Positions 45,069-56,980 of a DNA stretch of 64,000 nucleotides are shown piece after piece. Source of the stretch: Enoplolaimus lenunculus (Eukaryota > Nematoda > Enoplea > Enoplida > Thoracostomopsidae); contig JASANG010001244.1 in assembly GCA_030248215.1 (NCBI GenBank), positions 45,234 to 109,233 on the forward strand, read 5' to 3'. Made by a program: the position numbers and the translations under genes. Under the pieces are notes generated by a model, which was not told where the DNA came from, searched no databases, and saw only the letters and a list, made by a program, of their open reading frames with translations. The number at the start of each line of letters is the position of its first letter. Within the stretch, counting starts at the first letter, position 1.

Positions 45069-47796
45069 CTATGTAGATTTTTCCTATTCGGGCCGATCAT
45101 TTCGACATACTATGGTATATGCGTTTTGAGGTTAATTTTGCCTGCTTTATGCTTCGTTTGAGTCAAGAAAATATTTTGGAATATTCCTGATGGTTTGGCG
45201 TCATTTTCGGTGGCGCTTAGATACGATTTCACTTCCCTGGGCCAACATTTAGTGCATGATTTGTATCTTTAAGCCATCTTGGGTTTGTTAGTTGACGGAC
45301 CAAACTGCCCAGGAACTGCGGGACCCAGTCCCTACCCTGAAATGCACTCTGTTGCTAAGAAACTTTGTGCCCTTCCTCTTATGTTCAGTATACCCAAGGG
45401 TGAATCTAGGAATCGAATCCATTTCCAGCCACCAGAACCGCGCAAAATTAGAAATTTGCATTCTGAATATGTTATTAAAATTGCGTCTGGCTTCGCGCTC
45501 GCTTCGCTCAAGAATTTTTATTACTTCACCGTTTCACCTCAGACCGTCTTTTGAATAAACCGCTTTCACTTTGATAACGAAACATATGGTGACAACGTCG
45601 TCGTAAGCGGAACACCGAAAGTATGCAAATACTACAGGAAAATATCCGCCTGGGCTAAACTTTCTGGGACGAAACATCGGCCCAGCCAGATCTTCCAAGA
45701 TGTAAGATCAGACGGTGTAAAAATAGGCCGGTTACATCGATTCAAAAACAGCGGAAAAATATTGGGTCTTAACACAAAATGGGCAAATTGTTAACCAAGA
45801 CTTAACAAATCCGGTAGTGTTCTTGCTAGTAACAGGGTTTGAGGGTGACGGGGGGAGAGAATGTCGGAGAGCGAAAATTAGGCATCTTTTTGGTCACATC
45901 CCTCCAGGGATTTAAGGGTCGCAAAAAATTGAAACGAATTTGGAATTTGACCTAAAATTAATTTATTGAACTCGAATACGAGTTCATCAAACGTAATATA
46001 ATATTGTTTTCCACGTTGAAATTATCTTTCAATTCGCGTTATTGCGGTTTAAATCTTGGAAGAAATACATTTCCGTAATTATGCTCAAAATTATACCTGC
46101 AATAATATTTGATTCTTTGAAAATTGCACGTTTCCTGTCGCGTTTTGATCTGTCTTGCTAACTTGTATTCAAACCAGAAGCTTTTGCTGGTTAATAACTA
46201 TAAATGGTGTACGATTTACTGTAATATTAACGCAGCGAATATGTAAGGTTTTCAGGTTGCCTAAGTGTATTCTCAAATGCGTACAGCATCTACACTGTAA
46301 ATTGCAGTGAGCTGAATAATCAATACAGAGAGAATTAGTCTTTTTTGGTTTTTCTGAGTTGATAACAGTAAAAGTTAACTCTCTCTGATCGGAGTTAATT
46401 CCGGGTGAGTTGATTAATTAACTCAGAATAAAATCAATCAATTCAGTATCCTGAATTCTGAAAGACCTAATTCAGAGCTCAGGTTTCTGAGTGGACTCAA
46501 CTGATTCTGAGTTAAAATCAATTCACTGAAATGTACAGGGTATTAAAAATTTATTATAGTTTTTGAATTTTTTTCGTTAATAATTTCATGGATATATATT
46601 AAAAAAATTTTCACTACATTATATAGCGAGCTAATATGGCTTGAATAGTTGTTATTTTAAGCTTCCGTAGAATTTTACCCTTTTGAAAAACCTTATTCCT
46701 GAAGGACGAAACTAGCGTTATCCGTATTTCTGTCTGTCTAAAACATCATGAGCCGAACGTTTATCTGTGAGAATGCAACAAAGTACGTTTAAGCTTGAAA
46801 CTATTTCTTGCTTAGGTTTCGATGCAAGCTCCTTTATTATACTTAGGCTTAGGCTATTAGACAGTTAGGCTTAAGCTAAGGCTTAGAAATATGCTTATGC
46901 TACCGTTACGGCCCTGTTTTATACATTTTGGCCGACTGGTGAGCAGAAAACTACTACCAATTGCGAAACGTTTACAAAACGAAAGCTAAACAATAATACA
47001 GACAGACAGTGCGTATACATTTAAACAAATTTAGCTTACGTTATCGCACTAAATTCAAATCTAAACTGTGAACAGTTTATAGTATGAACGATAGCTTCTT
47101 CTAGAGTTTTCTGATGCTAAAATACAATGTGACCTATTAACGTTTTTGATATCGTATCCCTAGGATGGCCGCAAGGATTTCGTTTCGGTGAGGGAATAAT
47201 TACGACCAAAGACACCTGATGATGCGAACGAGCGGAGCGAACGAGAAAACTTTTCTTGCAATCCTTAATTCTATGACGTTTCGTTGTTTGCTTCCGGTAC
47301 CGGAATTTTACGGCCTCGTATATCACCCTTAATGCTCTATTGTCTGTATTTTATACACGGGTCAAAATTTTACTGATATCAGCAAAAAACGCTTATCAGG
47401 GCGCAGGGCAATGGAGCAGTAAAGTATACAGGAAAACTAGGTTAACCTGCTAGTGTGGATGCAAATATCACGTGTCGTGAAACGAAACCTTCTGGTTTGC
47501 CAAAAAAACAAACGTTCAAAACAATTTTTAACCCGATTGTAGGTCAACGGTTTTGCGATCACGAGAATTGATAACCAGATCGCAGACAACAGGTGTATAT
47601 AACTAAACTTGTAAGTAAAGCTAATGTGACCAGATTGGGCCAGATACTGTTGAAGCAAGGCTAACCAATAATATTGAACGTTTTCGCAAGATTGTTCACG
47701 CCAAAGAACGAACAATATCTAATTGGATATCACTAAGTTGATGTATCCGTAACCTTTGCGCGTTTATTTTTCGAGTATAAACCAATTATATATGAC
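45069..47796. other. Mostly unannotated; repeats only
   Basis: This stretch contains a possible old element around 45240-45560 (the line GCGCTCGCTTCGCTCAAG recurs in similar form at 32813), a family-8 end at 46268 cut by the family-4 copy at 46292-46543, and a family-1 copy at 46740-46930. Open frames at 45279-45558 and 47437-47715 have no splice support. Confidence 0.45.
46292..46543. mobile_element. Family-4 MITE inserted in a family-8 end
   Basis: CACTGTAAATTGCAGTGAG and the inverse GAAATGTACAG mark its ends. Immediately upstream GTATTCTCAAATGCGTACAGCATC is the start of a family-8 element, so family 4 landed in it at a TA. Confidence 0.75.
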
Positions 47797-47798
47797 GT

Positions 47799-48250
47799 AC
47801 TGTAGTGACCCGAATAAGCAGGGCTAATAAGAGGGAGGCCTCCGTTTTGAGTCCCAATCAATAGGAGTCCGTATATTTAACGTGAGTCCGTAAGCGAATA
47901 GAGTGCCTAAACATTAAATAGTCCACAAATGTCAATTATCCCTAATTGTAGCGCATAAATGACTCTAAGACCGATTAAAGTTGAGTTCTAAACCTTGAAC
48001 CTTTGAAGCATACTTAAGTTCTGAAAGTATATTCCTAAGTATAACTTTGAATTGCGCTCATGTTTATGATTCAAGACAAATAAACGTTTGATTCAACGAA
48101 TAGTTACAAAACGGGATATAAACAGGTAACGAAGGACAGCGGAAGGCAGGTTAAAATAAATAACAGTCCGTAACCGAATAACAAGGGGGTGTACCCTCTG
48201 CAGAGACCAAATAAATACAGTCCCCCATGTTATTTTGGACACTACAGTAT
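47799..48250. mobile_element. Family-3 MITE, whole
   Basis: TACTGTAGTGACCCGAATAAG and the inverse TTATTTTGGACACTACAGTA, with TA at both edges, 450 bp. Confidence 0.8.
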
Positions 48251-48296
48251 ATAGATTTCAAAAAATTAACTTTTTTATAATTTTAACCAACATTCT

Positions 48297-48466
48297 GGCC
48301 AATGCTACTTTTAGGGCAGTAATAGGATTACATTCTAGACTACATTTTTGCTTAAACATACGTTTAGGCTTAGGTTTACTAGGTATATACACTTTTTTCG
48401 ATGCTTAGATTTGGGAATACGCTTAATCTATTGTTACGGCGCCAAAAGTAACATTGACCAACATAC
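48297..48466. mobile_element. Family-2 MITE
   Basis: GGCCAATGCTACTTTTAGGG and the inverse of GGTCAATGTTACTTTTGGCG, with the TTAGGC strand on plus. Confidence 0.7.
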
Positions 48467-48765
48467 CTGTAGCAGAATTAAATTTGCACACAAGCGAACT
48501 CCCCACATTTACTTTACGAAACGCAAGTAACAAGGCAGCTGACACTTGGTACCAGGTCCAAAGCCAGCTCGTGTTACTTTGCTAGAGGGGTGTAAAACTT
48601 ATAGGAGAGGTATGCAATGGTTTCACAAGACTTAAAAAGCGAGGTTCAAACCTTTGCATGGGTGCAAAATTTTTCTATGACGGAGATTTACGAGACCGTT
48701 TTACGTACATTTTCAGGCGTTAATTTCTGTACTAAAAGGCAAAATGACATACATGATTTGTATAT

Positions 48766-49171
48766 TGCAGTAACCCAAAATACCCGGTATTAAGACGAGG
48801 TCTCCATTTTGAGTCCCAGTCAGTACGTGTCTGTGTCTCTAATCCGATTCCGTTAGTGGATAGAGTCCATAAGTTCTATTAGAGTCTATAACAGAGACAA
48901 AACCAGAAGACTGGCATAGACTACTCATATGTGTAACAGAAACTTGGACAACCAAAATAAACTTTACGGGACATTGCAATGAATCAAAAACGCTTCGAAG
49001 CAAGTCAGTTCTGCCCAAAAGAAAGAATTATAAAAAAGAAGGTTGTTTATAGTCTAACACGCATGGGGGTACATGAAAATAAATAACGTTCCGTAACCGA
49101 ATAACACTGGGGGTAGACTCTGATCAGACAAGATAAATATCAGTCCCCTCTCGTATTCTGGTGACTGCAGT
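48766..49171. mobile_element. Family-3 MITE, diverged
   Basis: TATTGCAGTAACCCAAAATAC and the inverse TATTCTGGTGACTGCAGTA. Internal lines such as TCCATTTTGAGTCCCAGTC and CGTAACCGAATAACACTGG are kept. Confidence 0.7.
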
Positions 49172-49489
49172 ACTCAACCGTGTACTTACATGCACCAAGT
49201 ACACTTTATAATCTGGTAGTATAATGCTAGGTTTTATTTGTAACTTATGACGACAATGTATCAACAGGGGGTCCAACAGCTGATCCAAAAACCAGCAAAC
49301 ATACTTTTTGGGGCACAATATATAGCGGTGTAATAACCTCGTGAACGAACCAATCAAGAACCATGAAATTTCACCATTGGCTGGGTTTCTGATAGGTTAC
49401 TTAATACGCATTTGCTTAATTTGTACTTAAGTAAATAAAGTCGTCGACTTAAGTGAACACTAATTCTCCCTCCAGACAGTAGCCATGTT

Positions 49490-49856
49490 ATAGGGTTGCG
49501 GACTGATATTTATTTTCAACCCGCCTTCCGCCATCCTTCGTTACTGATATATATCCGGTATTTCAACTATCCGTTGAATTAAACGTGTATTTATCGTGTG
49601 TCAAAAACTTGAGTGATAATGCAACGTTATATTTAGGAATGTATATACTTTCAAAACTAAAGTATGCTTTAAGATCTCGAATTAAATTTTATTTGGTCCT
49701 GTAGTCATTGATGAACTACAATTACAGACAATTGACATTTATGGAGCCTAATCAGGGTTTAGGGACTCTATCCGCTTACTGACTCTTATTATGGATGCGG
49801 ATTCCTATTGATTAGGACTCAAAATTGAGACATCCTCTATTCGGGTCACTAGGGTA
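49490..49856. mobile_element. Family-3 MITE, left end decayed
   Basis: It starts within GGTTGCGGACTGATATTTATT and keeps TTCGGGTCACTAGGGTA on the right. The inner ATCCGTTGAATTAAACG line matches the other copies. Confidence 0.65.
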
Positions 49857-50115
49857 CCGATTTAGTTATTGGGCAATGACTCATCTTCGTTGGTGGTGGC
49901 ACCTGCACATGGCAAGCTTTACGTTCATTCATAGGTTTCGCCAGCAAAAAAACTAAATTGAAGTTCAACTTTTTGAAAATTTTTTTCCTACAAACACCTC
50001 GCGTTTGAATGCGTTTTCAAGTTGAAAATATTGTCTCGACTTATAAAAACTTAATTTTCTCGTTTCACCGTTTAATAAACGCTCGCACGCGCGACTTGTA
50101 TCTGTTCTATCACGA

Positions 50116-50307
50116 CCAATGTAAATAACAGGGGCTGAACAGTATTATACGCATATTCCTAATCCTAAGCCTAAGCCTAAGCCTAAGCGTACGAATGAGC
50201 ATATTCCTAAGCCTAAGCCTAAGCCGAGCAAGAAAATAGTCTAAAGTTTTAAGTTTACTCTATTGCAGTCCCACAGAAAAACGTTCCGCCCGCTGATCTT
50301 TACATGG
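50116..50307. mobile_element. Family-1 MITE with perfect 8-bp duplication
   Basis: The element GACCAATGTAAATAACAGG ... inverse of GGCCCATGTAAAGATCAG is flanked on both sides by TCTATCAC. This is the best single proof that family 1 makes 8-bp, hAT-type duplications. Confidence 0.92.
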
Positions 50308-50320
50308 GCCTCTATCACTT

Positions 50321-50440
50321 ACGTGCGCGTTTCGCGTCTCGCTAAGTTTGCCTTCAAAGCAATTATAAAGCGCATTTGGCAGTTTCGTGTAGCTTTGCGA
50401 CGCAAGTTTCCTGTTTTTGAGCGTAAAAGAGACATGGATA
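50321..50440 (-). CDS. Candidate first exon, Arg-rich
   Basis: From an ATG near 50440 the minus strand encodes about 38 residues (MSLLRSKTGNLRRKATRNCQ, then a hydrophobic and Arg-rich part) and meets a strong donor, CGCAC|GTAAGT, near 50321. The opposite strand is also open for 80 codons, so strand choice rests on the donor. No second exon was found. Confidence 0.25.
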
Positions 50441-50729
50441 CGCCCTTGGCGTCAGCTTGTCAGATGGACCGAAAAAGCATTCGTGGGTATACTAAGAATG
50501 AATAGAATGTTTTTAATAATTGACGTCTTAATTTTTTTTGGGGGGGGCTAAAATTTTTAGGCGGCACAAAACACGGAAATATTTCATAAAGCGATGTACA
50601 GTGTCAGATTTGCTGCCAACGACCTAAGTTTTAGCCTAAGCCTAATTACCAAACATAAGTTTTATCGATAATGTAGCTTGTTAATATGCTGCATCGAGAT
50701 CAAGCTCGAAAAGTATATATGGCCGTGCT

Positions 50730-50995
50730 AAGGTGGGCCCCCATAGACAAAAATGAGGAGTGGACGAGTACTCTGACTCCACCCTGAAAAAAGACTGGGG
50801 GTGTGATAAGCATGGCTGCGATGGCTGTGGGACTAGAATAGAATAAGCTTAAGCTTTAGACTAATTTTTTTGCTTGGCTTAAGTTTAGGCTTAGGCGTAG
50901 GAATGTGCTTATTCTTCTGCTTAGGTTTAGGTTTAGGCTTAGTCTTAGGAATATGCTTATAATACAATTTCGCCCCTGTTCTATACATTGGCCCC
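50730..50995. mobile_element. Family-1 MITE, left end replaced
   Basis: The family line GGACTAGAATAGAATAAGC, TTAGGC hexamers and the right end (inverse of GGCCAATGTATAGAACAGG) are present. The left terminal repeat has been replaced by unrelated DNA. Confidence 0.6.
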
Positions 50996-51192
50996 TGCGA
51001 TGTAGATAATATATTCAGTATTAATTAATAGCTTACCATTATTAGCTCGTTTCGAGATTAAGTTAAATTTGAAAATGTTATTAGCATCTTTTGCCAAAAT
51101 ATACGTCCGAGCTATGGCCATTAGTTTTTCAAAACAAAACTTAAAATTTTTCAATAATTAATGTCTTTAATTAATCAGGATGCTACTTTTAG

Positions 51193-51399
51193 TTGATTTT
51201 TAGTCCAAAGGATAAAAATATACTACGTCTCCCGTTGAATATTATGAATGGGTCGCAACATTTGTATGTCCCATCGAGAGCATCAACTTCGAATCCTATT
51301 TTGAATTTTTCAGCTGATTTGAATTACTGTTTTGAACGGAAAACACGAAAACCCGTCGCTGGCATAGCACGCATCAACGCTTGGGCGGCACAGTTATAA
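51193..51399 (+). CDS. Candidate terminal exon, unrecognised
   Basis: A TTGATTTTTAG acceptor at about 51203 precedes an open frame of 65 codons to TAA with gene-like composition (SPKDKNILRLPLNIMNGSQH, later CFERKTRKPVAGIARIN). It would start in phase 1 or 2. No upstream exon is apparent. Confidence 0.3.
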   Translation: MIFSPKDKNILRLPLNIMNGSQHLYVPSRASTSNPILNFSADLNYCFERKTRKPVAGIARINAWAAQL

Positions 51400-51416
51400 T
51401 AAAATTGCTCAACCCG

Positions 51417-51913
51417 TCACTGTATATTTCAATGAGTTAATTAACCCCTTCTCACATTGAGTTGCCTGTAGGCAACTCAGTGCAGTGTATATACGTTAAA
51501 TAGCATATATCGCACCGTGTTTAACAATTGCAACACGTATACATAGTAATAAATCACCACAAGACGTGAGAGCCCCCTCGGGCTCGAGCGTCAAGCTCCT
51601 ATAGCTGAGTGGTGATGGTATTCGCCTCCCACTCCAGTCACTGGAGTTCGAATCTTAGCATAAAAGTGGGTCTCAGGGGAAATAGAAAATATTCATGTGA
51701 GAAGGGGTTAATAATCAACTCAGACGAATAGTTAGTTATTTTTGAGTTAAATCAAGTTCACCTCACTCTGAGAGTTGCGTTGATTCCGTGGGAGTTGATT
51801 AATTAAATCAGGATGAGTTAAATCAACTCATAATTTTGAGCTCTTATTGTCCTAACTCAGACTGAGTGATTCAACTCATTGTGAGTTAAAATCAACTCAC
51901 TGGAATTTACAGT
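51417..51913. mobile_element. Family-4 MITE interrupted by a TTAA element
   Basis: CACTGTATATTTCAATGAG and the inverse GGAATTTACAGTG mark a family-4 copy. A 263-bp element has inserted at 51445-51707, after which the family-4 text resumes at ATAATCAACTCAG. Confidence 0.85.
51445..51707. mobile_element. piggyBac-like MITE carrying a tRNA-like promoter
   Basis: CCCCTTCTCACAT on the left and ATGTGAGAAGGGG on the right sit between TTAA (51441-51444) and TTAA (51708-51711), the piggyBac-type target. At 51604-51660 the plus strand has TAGCTGAGTGG (A box) and AGTTCGAATCT (B box) at tRNA-like spacing. A related left end, AACCCTTTCTCACACG, is at 55853. Confidence 0.8.
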
Positions 51914-52811
51914 GGTTTACCTACGGTGATAGCTTAAAATTTTCGCATATTGCACTCATTTTTTCCCTGCTGTCATCATTTGACGTTTGAAACTGAGCAA
52001 CTTCCGTAGTTCGCTTGTTTTAGAAAATATATACTAATTGGACGATAGGTGCTACACGCAGTTGACAATACGGCTACTATTAGGTTTCGAATTAAACATT
52101 GAACCAGTTTACGCCATAATTATGTTACCTGGGAAACTTTATCCAATTATAAGTGATTAAGCTGCGCTATTTTTGTTTCAAAAATGTGGTTATTTTTTAG
52201 GTTCGGCAGAAATAGAAATTATTCAACGATAAGATTCATATTTGGCGCATTAGTTACGGGTTCGGTAAATCTACAATTCGTCACCCGACAACATGTCACA
52301 CAACAGCTGCACAGGCTTAAGCCTTTACCTCAAGCCTTCATTCTTAGCATTAGCCCAAGCCTAGATTTAGCGATTTGGTCAAGTCTAATTCAAAAGGCAT
52401 TCGCCAATATTGACCCAAACATTTAATGATGGGCGACAAATTATCGCATCTATGAGGATGTCGATTTTACTAAACGCTGAAAAACTTTTGAATTGAGTTT
52501 AGAATAAGCATTTCGAGAAGTGCCTGCATAAGTTGTTGTAGGATATAAATTATATTTTCCACACGGACCATATAGCCAACTCGTCAATTGCGTCAGTCTA
52601 AGATACACTATTCAACTCAGCGAGACGTTCGTTTATGTTGCAAATCGAATGTCCTATTTGATGCCTGCCTCAAAGAACTTTCGTTTTAATAAACCAATTT
52701 CCTTTTTGCTGACATTTGTTCTAAAGTTTAATTTTGTTCCACAAAATATTTTGTATCAACGCGACATCTATTTTCCTTAACCACAGGCGCAACCTAACTC
52801 GTAATACCGTC

Positions 52812-53002
52812 GGCCAATGTAAAAAAACAGGGTCGAAACAGCAGTACAAGCATATTCCTAAGCCTAATCCTAAGCCTAAGCCTAGGCCTAAGCGTAACAA
52901 TGAGCATATTGCTGTCAAGCAACAAAATAGTCTACAGTTTTAAGCTTTACTCTATTGCAGTCCCACCTGAAAAACGGTCCGCCCCTGATCTTTACATGGG
53001 CT
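52812..53002. mobile_element. Family-1 MITE
   Basis: CGGCCAATGTAAAAAAACAGG and the inverse of AGCCCATGTAAAGATCAGGGG, with CCTAAG hexamers and an AACAATGAGCATATTGC module. Confidence 0.8.
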
Positions 53003-53287
53003 ATAATGTCTGATTTGAGCCAAAAGAATACGAACACATGTCGACCAAAGGCAAACTACTCGCTTAATTTCCTGTTGTTCCGGTTGAAACGGCGTATTTT
53101 ATACTTTAGTCTTAAATCGTGATAAGGTCAGCGTGATAACAATGAAGCCGTATTCTCAAATGTGTGTAGCACCTATCACCAATGATTGGTTGTGTTTCAA
53201 AGTTTATAGAACTAATTAACTGCCGATGAACAGTGGTTTAAAAGTTGAAAAAAGAACGTTAGAATGCACCTCAACTGTTGCAGAAGA

Positions 53288-54105
53288 TGATACCTAAGCC
53301 TAAACGTACGCTTGAACCTAAGCCTAAGCCTTAATCGAAAGCCTAAAAGCCTAAGCGTACGCTTGAACCTAAGCCTAAGCCTTAATCGAAAGCCTAAAAG
53401 CCTAAGCGTACGCTTGAACCTAAGCCTAAGCCTTAATCGAAAGCCTAAAAGCCTAAGCGTACGCTTGAACCTAAGCCTAAGCCTTAATCGAAAGCCTAAA
53501 AGCCTAAGCGTACGCTTGAACCTAAGCCTAAGCCTTAATCGAAAGCCTAAAAGCCTAAGCGTACGCTTGAACCTAAGCCTAAGCCTTAATCGAAAGCCTA
53601 AAAGCCTAAGCGTACGCTTGAACCTAAGCCTAAGCCTTAATCGAAAGCCTAAAAGCCTAAGCGTACGCTTGAACCTAAGCCTAAGCCTTAATCGAAAGCC
53701 TAAAAGCCTAAGCGTACGCTTGAACCTAAGCCTAAGCCTTAATCGAAAGCCTAAAAGCCTAAGCGTACGCTTGAACCTAAGCCTAAGCCTTAATCGAAAG
53801 CCTAAAAGCCTAAGCGTACGCTTGAACCTAAGCCTAAGCCTTAATCGAAAGCCTAAAAGCCTAAGCGTACGCTTGAACCTAAGCCTAAGCCTTAATCGAA
53901 AGCCTAAAAGCCTAAGCGTACGCTTGAACCTAAGCCTAAGCCTTAATCGAAAGCCTAAAAGCCTAAGCGTACGCTTGAACCTAAGCCTAAGCCTTAATCG
54001 AAAACCTAAGCATAAGCTTAAGCCTGACCGTGTAAGTATAAGCGTAAATCTAAGCCTAAGCCTATGCCTTAACCTAAATTAAGCCTGAGCTTAAACCTAA
54101 GCATG
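53288..54105. repeat. 51-bp hexamer-derived minisatellite, about 14 copies
   Basis: The unit, CCTAAGCGTACGCTTGAACC followed by TAAGCCTAAGCCTTAATCG and AAAGCCTAAAAG, repeats almost without change from 53288 to about 54000; hexamer-like text then continues to 54105. Because 51 is a multiple of 3, an open frame of 256 codons results (a 17-residue Leu/Ser/Lys/Arg unit). There is no start context, splice site or non-repeat coding text, so I do not call it a gene. Confidence 0.92.
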
Positions 54106-54364
54106 TAAAATGGTTGTAGTGTGCAGGAGTTGCTTTCATATGCGTATTGTCACCTCCCTCGGGCGATGACGCGGATTTCGGTCGAAGTTTTGGTGTCTTT
54201 AGCATGGGGACCACTTAGTGCGTGAGTTTGAGATGCGTAGAGTCTTTCTAATTTGATAAGTTCAGGGGGACATGCGGCGCCTCCTGACTCGAAAAACGTG
54301 CCCCTGCTACGCTATACGTACTCAGACGTTCCGTTGCAGATCGTTCTTTGGATTATATTGACAA

Positions 54365-54560
54365 TGAAAAATAAACTGAAAAGTTTCCCCCAACATTTCC
54401 GGTTGGCGGGGGGACAATAAACTGAAAAGTCCCCCCCCCCCCCCAACATTTCCGGTTGGCGGGGGGACAATAAACTGAAAAGTCCCCCCCCAAACATTTG
54501 CGTTTGGAGGGGACAATGAACTGAAAAGTCCCCCCAACATTTGCGTCTGGTGGGGGGGAC
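54365..54560. repeat. G/C-rich tandem repeat of about 58 bp
   Basis: Four to five units of GGGGACAATAAACTGAAAAG, a run of 6-16 C and AACATTTCCGGTTGGC. The C run differs in length between units. Each G run could pair with the next C run. Confidence 0.85.
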
Positions 54561-54937
54561 GTAAAAAGGTGCCCATAAATTTAATTTTCAGCCAAATAAC
54601 TTGTTTATCTTTTAGGTTATCTTTAAGCTAAACTTTTCCGTATAAGTTCTTGAAATAGATATGTCATTTTGAACTGCTCTCACGGTTGCTTGTATGTTTT
54701 TATGCTTTTCAATTTCTTTAATATTTATTTTTTGTCTATATTTTTGTACAATTGTCTGCTATTTTTTCCTTCCGAAACCCTCATCGGCCCGTGTCATGTT
54801 CTGTTTTAGAATGTTATTGAAAATATAAAACGAAACATACCAACATGAGATTAAAATTTGTTTTTGTGCGACCCTGTATTCAAACGGTGTATATATAGCC
54901 AGGACTTTGGAAAGGCCGACGTTCTATAATAATTTCG

Positions 54938-55072
54938 GCCAATGTCAAAAACACGGCCGTAAACAGTAGTATAAAAATATTCCTAAGCCTAAGCCTAAGC
55001 AAAATGTTGTTTTCAAGCTTACTGTATTGCAATCTGGCAGAAAAACGTCCCGTCCATACATCTTTTCAGGAC
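54938..55072. mobile_element. Family-1 MITE, short
   Basis: CGGCCAATGTCAAAAACACGG and a decayed right end (CGTCCCGTCCATACATC) around two CCTAAG units. Confidence 0.6.
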
Positions 55073-55530
55073 CAAAATTATCGAAGGGGGATTTGTTGTG
55101 TTATCAACTGAAACAGTACCCAAAAGTATAGAACAAAAATTATAAAGCGGTTGTTTGACCTTTAACCCCCCTGGTTTACGTACCCTGGTTGCTGGTATTC
55201 AAAAATTTGTACCAGTCTTGGCTAACACCAAATTTTGTCATGTTTACGGGTTCGTTTCATATTTACCGGTTAGCTTACGGTTTCACATGGTACACCGATG
55301 TTTAGTGATGCCTAAAGTTACAAATTCGGGTTTTTTGTTCGTGCTCAAGGGGCGTAGGCTGGATTTGATTTCAGAAGAATATAACCTTATCTAAAAATGT
55401 TATTGCGAGCGTCATAAGCTAGAAAAATTTTGAGCCTGTGCCTTTGTTGAGAACTTTAATTTGTGTTGTGTTCCTTCGCATAAAGTGCCAAACAGAACAA
55501 AATAGCGAATAGACCTACAGTAACGGGGCC

Positions 55531-55694
55531 GTAATCATGGAGGGTCGGGGATGGCCCAGCCCCCCCTGGAAAACTTTTGGCTCCTCAGAAAATTTTTAAC
55601 CTTGCTTGCAAGTCATTGCAAACTCTTGTATGCTGCTGCTGCTGAAGAAATTTTAAGCTCCCTAGCAAGATGAGCTGGCTACTGGCTTGTACAG
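55531..55694. mobile_element. Family-7 MITE
   Basis: GGGCCGTAATCATGGAGGG on the left and GAGCTGGCTACTGGCTTG on the right, with AACCTTGCTTGCAAGTCATTG inside. Confidence 0.55.
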
Positions 55695-55852
55695 CTAGAA
55701 TCATCATATTTTTTGTTGTTTAATAATAAGTTTCAATTTTGTAACGTTGAAACATATATTCAACTTGGAAATTTAATAAATTAATAATAAAGTAGGCAGT
55801 GCAGTGTATTTATAATTACAGATAATTGTATATAATTCAAAATTTGTCATCA

Positions 55853-56450
55853 ACCCTTTCTCACACGAATATTTTCGATTTCACCTGATATATGCATTGG
55901 AATGAGATGTGGGTAGAGATTTTTTTATCCGATTCGTACTTTACCCAGGCAAATAAGATTTTTTACCCGTGGGTCTACCGACGCTAATAAGCTCTGCCCA
56001 CGACCTAACTTTTGTCCGAGCCCAAAGTTAAACAAGTATTTTAAAGATCGCTGGTGATTTGCACTTTAATGAAGTTTTTCGTTATAGCTCTAATGTATTT
56101 TATACATGAAAGCTTTGCTACAAACAACAAAATTTCAAACTCAAACTAAAATAAAGGACAGAAATTTTGCTTTTAGCGAAATTATAGCGTATGTTTTGCA
56201 CCTTTACTGTTAACGGTTTGGCGCAGGTAAAATGGTAAATGTTTTACCCGTGTAATATCAATTTTTACCAGCGGGTATACCCACGGCTGAAGTTTTTTAC
56301 CCGATCCACATTTCCTACCCTTTGAACCCGCGTGTAAGACCCACTCTGGTATAGATTCATATTTTAGGATATAAGCAACGGACTTTTCAGTGAGAGGTAT
56401 TTACTATCAGCGCTCACCAATAGAAGCTTGACGTTCGAGTCTTAGGGGGT
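55853..56450. mobile_element. TTAA-type element relic with ACCCG-rich insertion
   Basis: AACCCTTTCTCACACGAATATTTTC matches the right end of the piggyBac-like element at 51445-51707 in reverse. At about 55905-56345 a GGGTA/TACCC-rich block related to 27828-28260 follows, then a B-box-like GTTCGAGTCTTAG near 56435. Confidence 0.45.
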
Positions 56451-56540
56451 TTATTCTCGCCTGGTCAACAGTTCGTTCAGCTAACGCAAGGTTACTATTC
56501 ACAAACCTGTAAAAGTACTTTTTTCGTGTCCTCGCCTACT

Positions 56541-56980
56541 GTAGTGACCCGGATAAGAGGGGGACTGATATTTATTTGACCTCTCCAGAGGGTGCCCCCT
56601 TTTATTCGGTTACTGACTGTTATTTATTTTCAACCAGCCCTGTGCCACTCTTCGTCACTGATATATATCCGGTATTGCAACTATCCGTTGAATTAAACGT
56701 TTTTTGCCTTGTATCAAAAGCTTGAGCGATAATACAAGGTTATACTTAGGAATGTACTTTCGAAATTTAAGTACGCTTTGAAGTTCCCAACTCAAATTAT
56801 TTGGTCCTGGCGTCATTTATGCGCTGCAATTAGGGATAATTGACATTTATAGACTCTAATTAGGTTTAGGGACTCTATCTACTTGCGGACTCTTATTAGG
56901 GATACGGACTCCTATTGATTGAGACTCAAAATGGGGACCCCCCGTTTATTGCCCTCCCCCTCTAATTCGGGTCACTACAG
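56541..56980. mobile_element. Family-3 MITE, best-preserved copy
   Basis: CTGTAGTGACCCGGATAAGAG and the inverse TCTAATTCGGGTCACTACAG lie directly between TA and TA. The 440-bp interior has no coding frame. This copy can serve as reference for the others at 4.3, 8.5, 9.5, 44.8, 47.8, 48.8 and 49.5 kb. Confidence 0.88.

Noticed and set aside
45279-45558. Two overlapping plus-strand frames of about 90 codons
   Set aside because: No splice sites fit, and part of the text (GCTCGCTTCGCTCA) recurs elsewhere, so an old repeat is more likely.
51600-51665. Functional tRNA gene
   Set aside because: A and B boxes are present but the acceptor stem does not pair and the sequence is inside a transposable element.
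53312-54082. 256-codon open frame
   Set aside because: It is the translation of a 51-bp tandem repeat; the other phases and the lack of non-repeat coding text argue against a gene.
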